NCBI GenBank assembly: GCA_029251785.1
Contig: JAQXCQ010000112.1
Location: 1 to 40,815 of the forward strand
Direction: 5' to 3'
From: Maricaulis sp.
GTDB lineage: Bacteria; Pseudomonadota; Alphaproteobacteria; Caulobacterales; Maricaulaceae
DNA: 40,815 bases
This document shows positions 35,305 through 40,815 of this stretch, piece by piece (positions within the stretch are counted from its first letter, which is position 1; each line of letters opens with the position of its first letter). The position numbers and the translations under genes are program-made. The notes below the pieces were generated by a model. That model worked only from the letters and a program-made list of their open reading frames with translations, had not been told where the DNA came from and did no database searches.

Positions 35305-35814
35305 ATGCCTGCTGCGCAATCTGAATACATCGTCAAAATAGATTAGGAGCTATGCCGCCAAAGCGGGGCGTTTATTACAATTCCAAATCCACGCCTGCGG
35401 GATGGTGTCGATGTCCTCGTTATTGATGACGATGCCGAAGATGTCGAAATGATTGTCGATACGCTTGCATCCAATCAATCCGTGAACTCAATCAAATCTG
35501 CCGATGGAGGTCGCCGGGCTTTCCAGCTTCTGAATTCGGGAGCTTTTCGCCCCGATATCATTTTTCTCGACCTAAATATGCCGCAAGAGAACGGTTTTCA
35601 GGTCCTGGAGCGTGTTCGGTCAATGTCTGGTTTTGAGACCGTTCCTGTCATCATATTAACGACCTCGGCGCGAATCGAAGATGTGCGCCAATCCCTGCGA
35701 GGAACAGCAACCAGCTTTATTGTGAAGCCTGATAACAGCGAAAAGCTCAAAAGTAAGACATCGGAAATTATCAGATGTGTGATGGACGGAAGCTATATCG
35801 AAAAACAATTTTGA
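35305..35814 (+). pseudogene. Single-domain response regulator (copy 2), in-frame amber near its start
   Basis: Paralogue of the preceding response regulator (shared VIDDD, FLDxNMP, LTTSAR, LRGTA and VKPD motifs). The receiver, from VLVIDDDAEDVEM at 35413, is complete, with Asp in FLDLNMP, Thr in LTTSA and Lys in VKPD. The frame upstream runs back to ATG 35305, preceded by GAGGGG, but has TAG at 35344-35346 (codon 14). Counting that codon, the extension before the receiver is 36 residues, exactly as in copy 1, so ATG 35305 is probably the ancestral start. Between the TAG and the receiver there is no in-frame ATG, GTG or TTG. The first ATG after it, 35449, would delete the first strand and Asp pair. 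Either a pseudogene or a read-through/rare-start gene. Confidence 0.7.
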
Positions 35815-35899
35815 GGCCAGATCACGGATCTCAACGATCGCTCGCAACGCGCGTCATTCGAATGTGTATGCGGGCGATTCACGCTGAATAGGGGGCATT

Positions 35900-37981
35900 A
35901 TGCCGGTGAACGAAGCTCAGTCTGACCCATCGATGGATTTGAGGCCGCCTCATGTACTGTCGGAGCCGATCGCTCACATCAGAGGTGTGATCAACAAATA
36001 TCTGACGCCGGTTGATGCCGTTCAGTCTGCCAATTTTCCGGTGTGCCTTCTATTGGCGATTTTTGGCATTTGCCTGATTCCCACACTCGGAAACCTTGTG
36101 GGGTTTTCCTTTGCATCGCCAAGCTATGTCGGGGCGGATGTAAGTGTATTTCATCAAATCGCCGGTAGCATCCATCACAGCTTGTTTGAATGGACAGCCG
36201 TTTCCGTCGCGCTCGTCACAGTGGCTATTTCGTTTAGTAAATTTCAGGTGGGCCGAGAAGCTTTGGTGCCGGTTTTTGGGCTTGTGCTTTTGGCGTCAGG
36301 AATAATGGATGTGTTCCATACTCTGGCAGCGCTTCAAATTGTTGACTCTGTTGCTCCTGAAACCGAGTTCATTCCGTTCACTTGGGCGCTTTCCCGCGGC
36401 TTCACCGCATTCCTTTTCCTAATCTGTGGCTTGGCGGGTCTGTTCCTGCGTGAGCGGATAAAGAATTTGGGATGGTGGTCGATCATCGTTGTTGCCATCA
36501 TTTTGATGGTAATTTCGGCGTCCGCCATATTGCTCAGCGCGAATTCACTGAATTTACCGCAAGTCCAAGTCCAAGTCCCGGGCGCTGTATTGATGCGGCC
36601 GCTCGATGTGTTGCCCCTTATTCTCTATGTTCTGGCAATCCCGGTCTATGTGCAACTTTATCGACGCATGCCAAACTTCTTCGTGGCAGGTATCTTGATC
36701 GGTTTTCTGCCAGAGATTGTCCTTGAGTCTCACATGGCATTTGGGTCTTCAGCGCTGTTTGATAACCCGTTCAATATTGCGCATTTCCTCAAGATAGTGG
36801 CCTATCTCTGCCCGTTTATTGGCTTGTTGCTGGACTATCAACGCACCCATTTGGAGCAGAATTATGCGGTGAGGAAGCTGGAGAATAGCGAAGAACGTTT
36901 CGACATCGCCATGTCGGCGGCGAATTCCGGGGTGTGGGATTGGGATATCACAAACGACAAGATTTATTGGTCAAACCGGTTTCGGCATCTCATCGGGTTG
37001 TCGGGCGTCCCTGTAGATCCTTCATTTGAGCAACTAACAATGCGAGTGCATCCCCTGGATCGAGATCGGGTCAGTCAGGCATTGATCGATCATCTCGAGC
37101 ATAAAGCGCCGTACAAAATCGACTACCGGGTCAAAACGGACGATGAATCCTTTCGCTGGTGTCACGCGACCGGTAAGGCTTTTTATGATCAGGCCGGCAA
37201 GGCGATCAGGATGGCCGGCTCGCTAACCGATATCGATGATGCCAAGTCCGCAGAAAACGATCTAATCGTGTCCAATCAGCGTCTATCTGTCGCGCACGAG
37301 GAATTGGAACGCTTCACGTATGTAGCGTCCCACGACCTCAAGGCGCCTCTGCGCGGGATCGATAGTCTGGCCACGTGGCTGGAAGAGGACTTGGGAGACA
37401 AGCTCGATGATGAAAGTCGTGAGCATCTGCGTCTGATGCGCAGTCGAGTTGGCCGACTGGAGGGCTTGCTTGGCGATCTGCTGTCCTATTCTCGAGCCGG
37501 GCGAGGCAATGCCCAAATCGAGACCTTTGATTGCAACACCCTTGCAATCGACGTGCATGACCTGATCGGCAAACCGCAATTCGAGTTGAGCATCAAGGAC
37601 AAACTCCCGGCGCTGCTGACGGCGAAATCACCTTTTGAATTGGTTTTGCGCAATCTCATCCAGAACGCCATCAAACACCATGACCGTGAATCCGGGCGCA
37701 TCGAATTATCATCCTGGCTTGAAGGCGATCGATACCATTTTTGCGTCAAAGATGACGGGCCCGGTATTCCAACCGAATACCACCAGCGTGTGTTTGGACT
37801 GTTTCAAACGCTACAGTCTCGAGACCAGGTCGAGGGGAGTGGAATGGGGTTGGCGCTTATTCGCAAGGTTTTGATTTCGTGCAATTCCGATATCACAATT
37901 CATTCTGATCCCGAAAAAGAGCGCGGTACGGCATTCGAATTCACCTGGCCGATTGAATGGGATGTTGACGAGGCCGCGTAG
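35900..37981 (+). CDS. Membrane histidine kinase with MASE3-like and PAS domains
   Basis: A 693-residue sensor kinase. Residues about 45-320 are a seven-or-so-helix membrane module with SIHHSLFEWTAVSVALVTVAISF, SGIMDVFHTLAALQIV and FIPFTWALSRGFTAF, segments typical of MASE3. Residues 335-450 are a PAS fold (FDIAMSAANSGVWDWDITNDKIYWSNRFR, by its ends). Then an H-box ELERFTYVASHDLKAPLRGI near 470, N-box VLRNLIQNAIKHHD near 580, KDDGPGIP and GSGMGLALIRKV. The H-box closely resembles that of the receiver-kinase hybrid, suggesting both kinases feed the same response regulators. ATG 35900 lies 85 bases after copy 2. The membrane ligand is unknown. Confidence 0.9.
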   Translation: MPVNEAQSDPSMDLRPPHVLSEPIAHIRGVINKYLTPVDAVQSANFPVCLLLAIFGICLIPTLGNLVGFSFASPSYVGADVSVFHQIAGSIHHSLFEWTAVSVALVTVAISFSKFQVGREALVPVFGLVLLASGIMDVFHTLAALQIVDSVAPETEFIPFTWALSRGFTAFLFLICGLAGLFLRERIKNLGWWSIIVVAIILMVISASAILLSANSLNLPQVQVQVPGAVLMRPLDVLPLILYVLAIPVYVQLYRRMPNFFVAGILIGFLPEIVLESHMAFGSSALFDNPFNIAHFLKIVAYLCPFIGLLLDYQRTHLEQNYAVRKLENSEERFDIAMSAANSGVWDWDITNDKIYWSNRFRHLIGLSGVPVDPSFEQLTMRVHPLDRDRVSQALIDHLEHKAPYKIDYRVKTDDESFRWCHATGKAFYDQAGKAIRMAGSLTDIDDAKSAENDLIVSNQRLSVAHEELERFTYVASHDLKAPLRGIDSLATWLEEDLGDKLDDESREHLRLMRSRVGRLEGLLGDLLSYSRAGRGNAQIETFDCNTLAIDVHDLIGKPQFELSIKDKLPALLTAKSPFELVLRNLIQNAIKHHDRESGRIELSSWLEGDRYHFCVKDDGPGIPTEYHQRVFGLFQTLQSRDQVEGSGMGLALIRKVLISCNSDITIHSDPEKERGTAFEFTWPIEWDVDEAA

Positions 37982-38103
37982 GGCGTCTGTCGCGGATCGC
38001 ATTTCTGTCGACATCCGAAATGTATTGGAATTCGCCAGAATTTCCGGCATAGCAGCGACCCGTTCCAATCTCCGCGCCAATGCGACGATACGAAGTCTGA
38101 TCC

Positions 38104-38616
38104 ATGTCCTATTTGTCCACCAAAACCTATTCAAACGCGCGAGGCCTGTCGTGCACGTCACGCCAATGGGCCGCTGAGAGCGATTGCAATCTCCTCCACG
38201 GATACGCATTTGGCTTTCATTTCGTCTTCGGCGCTGAACAGCTCGATAAGCGCGGTTGGGTCTTGGATTTCGGCTCGGGTGGTTTCGGAAAAATTCGAAG
38301 TTGGCTCCATGAAATGTTTGATCACACCTTGCTGATTGCCCGCGATGACCCTGCCCGGGCTGAACTCGAGAAATTGGGCGAGCTCGGGATTGCCCGGACA
38401 CGCATCGTGGACGGCACAAGTTGTGAACGTGTCGCTGAAATGACGTTTCGAAAAGCCGATGAAATCGTACGCGAGGCGACCGGGGGACGGTGTTGGGTTG
38501 AATCTGTGGAATGCTCAGAGCACGCGTCCAATAGCGGTATATACCGTAGCGCTGCCGCCGTGAACCGCGGCGCCATCAGTGAGGCGATGCAGGATGATTT
38601 GGACGCCGGCAAGTAG
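38104..38616 (+). CDS. QueD/PTPS-family protein (6-carboxytetrahydropterin synthase-like)
   Basis: A 170-residue protein of the 6-pyruvoyl/6-carboxy-tetrahydropterin synthase fold. Segments: CNLLHGYAFGFHFVFGAEQLD near 28-48 (by its ends; active-site Cys, then H-G-Y where QueD has H-G-H), GWVLDFGSGG near 51, EMFDHTLLIARDDP near 71 (with catalytic Asp-His), GTSCERVAEM near 107 and VESVECSEHASNSGIY near 132. The family makes pterins or the 7-carboxy-deazaguanine precursor of queuosine. An N-terminal His seen in related proteins appears to be Asn here (TYSNARGLS), so zinc binding may differ. Start ATG 38104 has no strong ribosome binding site. It follows the membrane kinase by about 120 bases on the same strand. 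Confidence 0.75.
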   Translation: MSYLSTKTYSNARGLSCTSRQWAAESDCNLLHGYAFGFHFVFGAEQLDKRGWVLDFGSGGFGKIRSWLHEMFDHTLLIARDDPARAELEKLGELGIARTRIVDGTSCERVAEMTFRKADEIVREATGGRCWVESVECSEHASNSGIYRSAAAVNRGAISEAMQDDLDAGK

Positions 38617-38905
38617 CCGAATCAAGTTTTTTCGCTGTTTAAGCATTCATTCCTGGAGTTTTCATTCGCGTTAGAAACGTCTGTTTGAAATACCCCTGTC
38701 AGGAGAGAAATCACCCGATTGGATGCCAATGAATATTATATCCAATCCATCATTTCCCCTATGAGGCGAAAAATAGCAGTGCGTTAACCTTTCCAAATAT
38801 TGATTAAATATGAACAAGATGCGCCAAGTGGACACCACATGTTGTGTTAAACATGTTGCGAATGGCTCTCAATCGCGACATATTGATGGTTCGTAAAGCA
38901 ACCAT
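38617..38905. promoter_or_regulatory. Spacer with two inverted repeats upstream of the cold-shock gene
   Basis: AT-rich stretch without a gene. It holds GATTGGAT (38717-38724) ... ATCCAATC (38740-38747), and ACATGTT (38837-38843) ... AACATGT (38850-38856), both perfect inverted repeats. TTAACC, a half-site like that of CtrA, is at 38784-38789. Candidate operators; the binding proteins are unknown. Confidence 0.45.
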
Positions 38906-38934
38906 TTGACCGATTAACCTTCCCTCAATAAATG
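38906..38934 (+). promoter_or_regulatory. Promoter for the double cold-shock-domain gene
   Basis: TTGACC (38906-38911), 17-base spacer, TAAATG (38929-38934), 47 bases before the ATG. The spacer contains TTAACC (38914-38919), a CtrA-like half-site, so the promoter could be cell-cycle controlled; that is inference. Confidence 0.55.
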
Positions 38935-38981
38935 AATCCGGGTACATCTCGCGTCCGAGGGTTGTTTTAGGAAGTCTAATA

Positions 38982-39509
38982 ATGGTGCTTGCAGAAGAAG
39001 TATTCGACGACGCAGAGATGCTGAGTCTTGAGGGCCGCGTGAAATGGTACGATCCAGCACGGGGATATGGTTTTATTGATGCCGCAGACGGGCAGGGCGA
39101 CATCCTCTTGCATGCGAGCTGCCTTCGACGCTTCGGTGGTGCCGCAGCCCTGCCAAATGCGACCGTAATCTGTAAGGCAATCAATGGCGATAAGGGCCGT
39201 CAGGCCGTGGAAATCGTCGAAATGTCTGGCGGGGATGAGCAGGCTCCGGCCCGTCCGCGACGCTTCCATCCTAATACGGGTTCTAATGCGCCTTTCTGTA
39301 ATGCCGTTGTAAAGTGGTTTGACGCGCTGCGTGGCTACGGATTCGTCACCTGCGATGATGTAGAGGGCGATGTTTTCCTCCACGCCGCCACACTACGCCG
39401 AGCGGGTATGGAGGATATCCAGCCAGGCGACACGCTTCATGTTCGCTGGGTCGAGGGACCAAAAGGCGCACTGGCCGCGGAAATCCGCCCAATGGTCGCC
39501 GACGTATAG
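38982..39509 (+). CDS. Protein with two cold-shock domains
   Basis: A 175-residue nucleic-acid-binding protein with two CSD repeats: residues 16-81 (EGRVKWYDPARGYGFIDAAD, GDILLHASCLRRFGG) and 104-170 (NAVVKWFDALRGYGFVTCDD, GDVFLHAATLRRAG). Each has the RNP1-like RGYGFI/V and RNP2-like D-[IV]-[LF]-LHA motifs. Ordinary Csp proteins have one domain of about 70 residues; the double form is known in alphaproteobacteria. An 11-residue acidic N-terminus precedes, and a short Pro/Arg/Asn linker joins the domains. ATG 38982 has AGGAAG upstream. It may bind RNA or ssDNA as a chaperone or regulator. Confidence 0.92.
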   Translation: MVLAEEVFDDAEMLSLEGRVKWYDPARGYGFIDAADGQGDILLHASCLRRFGGAAALPNATVICKAINGDKGRQAVEIVEMSGGDEQAPARPRRFHPNTGSNAPFCNAVVKWFDALRGYGFVTCDDVEGDVFLHAATLRRAGMEDIQPGDTLHVRWVEGPKGALAAEIRPMVADV

Positions 39510-39654
39510 CAATCTAACAATCGTAATTCCCCCCAACCGGGGCGGCGGGCCAGAACGGCCGGTCGCCCTGGGCCGCATTTCCTGATCCGGCGTCATTTGC
39601 AATGGATTGCAACGCGCCATTGCGTCTGCCCAAGACCACGTCTAGCTTGCGGCC

Positions 39655-40254
39655 ATGCGCTCTATAATTATTCCGACATTACTTTTGCTGGCGACGCCCG
39701 CCTGGGCCCAGCAAGACACCGACACCACCGCCGTTCCGGCTTTTCCTGAACTGACGATCAATGATCCCACCGCTGAGAATGCAGTGGTTGATTTTGGGGC
39801 GGTCGAAGCCCTGACGATTGAAGCGGGCGGCACCAGTCACCCGTTCAATATTGAGATCGCCCGGACCGACGATCAGGCCCGTCGGGGTCTGATGTGGCGC
39901 GAGGAATTGGCGGCAGATGCCGGCATGCTGTTTGTCTATACCGATAACCGCGTCGTCTCGATCTGGATGGAAAACACCATCCTGTCGCTGGATCTTCTCT
40001 ATGTTCGGGCAGACGGGACAATTGCCAAAATTGTAACCCATGCTCAGCCTGGCTCCAGGCGGAGCCACTCCTCCGACTTTATCGTGGCAGCCGTTCTTGA
40101 AGTGCCCGCCGGCACGGTCACCGAGTTGGGCATCAGCGTGGATGACACCGTTCGCCACAGCACATTTAATAATGTCACTGCACAAGAATCCTCAACGCAA
40201 ACAAGCGTATCCGAGGAATTAACTGCAGACGATGACACAAGTAGCACTGACTAG
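39655..40254 (+). CDS. Exported DUF192-family protein
   Basis: A 199-residue protein with a signal peptide ([19 protein letters not shown], cleavage after AWA). After an acidic Thr/Pro-rich linker the DUF192 domain runs from about residue 55 to 170: [20 protein letters not shown] near 69, [30 protein letters not shown] (by its ends) near 90-118, and [20 protein letters not shown] near 142. DUF192 proteins are small periplasmic or secreted domains with no settled function. The C-terminal 20 residues are acidic and Thr/Ser-rich. No partner in an operon; tRNA-Pro follows. Confidence 0.88.
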   Translation: MRSIIIPTLLLLATPAWAQQDTDTTAVPAFPELTINDPTAENAVVDFGAVEALTIEAGGTSHPFNIEIARTDDQARRGLMWREELAADAGMLFVYTDNRVVSIWMENTILSLDLLYVRADGTIAKIVTHAQPGSRRSHSSDFIVAAVLEVPAGTVTELGISVDDTVRHSTFNNVTAQESSTQTSVSEELTADDDTSSTD

Positions 40255-40293
40255 GCTTGCCTAAGCGCGTGCAGCCCATCATAAGGGCGACTT

Positions 40294-40370
<77 letters not shown>

Positions 40371-40404
40371 TTCGTGAAGTATGAAAAGCTGTTGGGAGAC
40401 AGGC

Positions 40405-40710
40405 ATGTTCGCGAAAATCTATCGTCCGGCTCGCAATGCGATGCAATCGGGCCGTGGTAAATCAAATATGTGGCTCCTGGAGTTTACTCCAGAGATGGCG
40501 AAAACACCTGACCCGCTTATGGGCTGGGCCTCTTCGTCTGATATGAGAAGCCAGATCCGTCTGGAGTTTGACAGCCAGGCCGACGCCGTCGCCTATGCCG
40601 GTCGCCAGGGCATTGCCTATCAGGTGATCGAGCCCCAGGAAGCCAAGCGCCACGAGAAATCCTACAGCGCCAACTTCTCACCCGACCGCAAACAGCCCTG
40701 GTCACACTGA
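40405..40710 (+). CDS. NADH dehydrogenase accessory subunit (NDUFS4-like)
   Basis: A 101-residue protein of the ETC complex I subunit / NDUFS4 family, an accessory subunit shared by alphaproteobacteria and mitochondria. It has the family outline: [23 protein letters not shown] (by its ends), [38 protein letters not shown] (by its ends). It associates with the peripheral arm near the N-module. ATG 40405 has GGGAGA upstream; an ATG at 40381 is in frame but not conserved. It lies between two tRNA genes, away from the nuo operon, as is usual. Confidence 0.93.
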   Translation: MFAKIYRPARNAMQSGRGKSNMWLLEFTPEMAKTPDPLMGWASSSDMRSQIRLEFDSQADAVAYAGRQGIAYQVIEPQEAKRHEKSYSANFSPDRKQPWSH

Positions 40711-40728
40711 CCCTCGCTGACAATTCTA

Positions 40729-40805
40729 GCCTCCGTAGCTCAACTGGATAGAGCACCCGCCTTCTAAGCGGACGGTTACAGGTTCGAGTCCTGTCGGAGG
40801 CGCCA
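40729..40805 (+). tRNA. tRNA-Arg (anticodon TCT)
   Basis: 77 bases with encoded CCA, close to the window's right edge. Acceptor GCCTCCG/CGGAGGC, anticodon stem CCCGC/GCGGA (outer pair C-A mismatched) with loop CTTCTAA (anticodon TCT), T arm ACAGG TTCGAGT CCTGT. Confidence 0.93.
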
Positions 40806-40815
40806 TTGTTTCAAT

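Noticed and set aside
35352-35426. ATG 35352 with a good AGGAG in front, just before the second response regulator
   Set aside because: It is out of frame with the receiver and ends after about 24 codons at TGA. Using it would need a frameshift; the in-frame ATG 35305 with equal extension length is the simpler start.
35449-35814. Start of the second response regulator at ATG 35449
   Set aside because: This would remove the first beta-strand and the acidic Asp pair, so the product could not be a working receiver; the conserved frame continues upstream.
37811-38419. Open frame of about 200 codons on the minus strand over the end of the membrane kinase and the QueD-like gene
   Set aside because: Arg-rich, no family features, and the plus-strand frames on both sides carry recognised domains.

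Overview
The window reads as a piece of an alphaproteobacterial chromosome, most like the Caulobacterales / Maricaulales / Hyphomonadaceae group. The reasons are established marker families and gene order: a glycine-dependent 5-aminolevulinate synthase, a MucR/Ros regulator, an LdtR-like MarR regulator beside hemA, the glyA-nrdR-ribD-ribE-ribBA-ribH-nusB-thiL string, a BamE-type lipoprotein and a ubiquinol-cytochrome c chaperone before plsX-fabH-ihfA-MerR, and an NDUFS4-type complex I subunit. No lineage assignment was computed. I saw no insertion sequence, prophage, integrase or CRISPR array.

Layout. 1-3.5 kb is a valine catabolism block (acyl-CoA dehydrogenase, 3-hydroxyisobutyryl-CoA hydrolase, 3-hydroxyisobutyrate dehydrogenase). 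3.6-5.7 kb holds the MarR regulator, hemA and a small overlapping gene, closed by a hairpin shared with the convergent mucR. 6.4-12.4 kb is a tightly overlapped housekeeping operon for one-carbon metabolism, riboflavin, NusB and ThiL. Then come an exported protein, the membrane pyrophosphatase hppA, bamE, the cytochrome bc1 chaperone, plsX-fabH, ihfA, a MerR regulator and tRNA-Pro. 19.8-23.3 kb holds a ferredoxin-reductase-type flavoprotein divergent from heme A synthase (ctaA), and a lipoprotein convergent with ctaA. 23.7-28.2 kb holds rplM-rpsI, a small lipoprotein, glpX, recJ and tRNA-Glu.

From about 28.3 kb the genes are more accessory and looser: a VOC protein, a beta-propeller protein, DUF4287/DUF5655 and DUF1330 proteins, a membrane protein and a serine hydrolase cut in two by an in-frame stop. 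At 33.4-38 kb is a four-gene two-component cluster: a receiver-kinase hybrid, two paralogous single-domain response regulators, and a membrane MASE3-like/PAS histidine kinase. The second response regulator appears to carry an in-frame amber codon. After it come a QueD/PTPS-like protein, a double cold-shock-domain protein, a DUF192 protein, tRNA-Pro, the complex I subunit and tRNA-Arg at the right edge.

Themes. Much of the core content concerns electron transfer and energy: riboflavin synthesis, a proton pyrophosphatase, assembly of bc1 and cytochrome oxidase (heme A), and complex I. The most unusual observations are the ribD gene reduced to a shortened reductase domain, the two interrupted genes, the MucR that lacks its usual histidine ligands, the ferredoxin reductase beside heme A synthase, and the tRNA-Glu whose leader can pair with its own CCA end and trailer.
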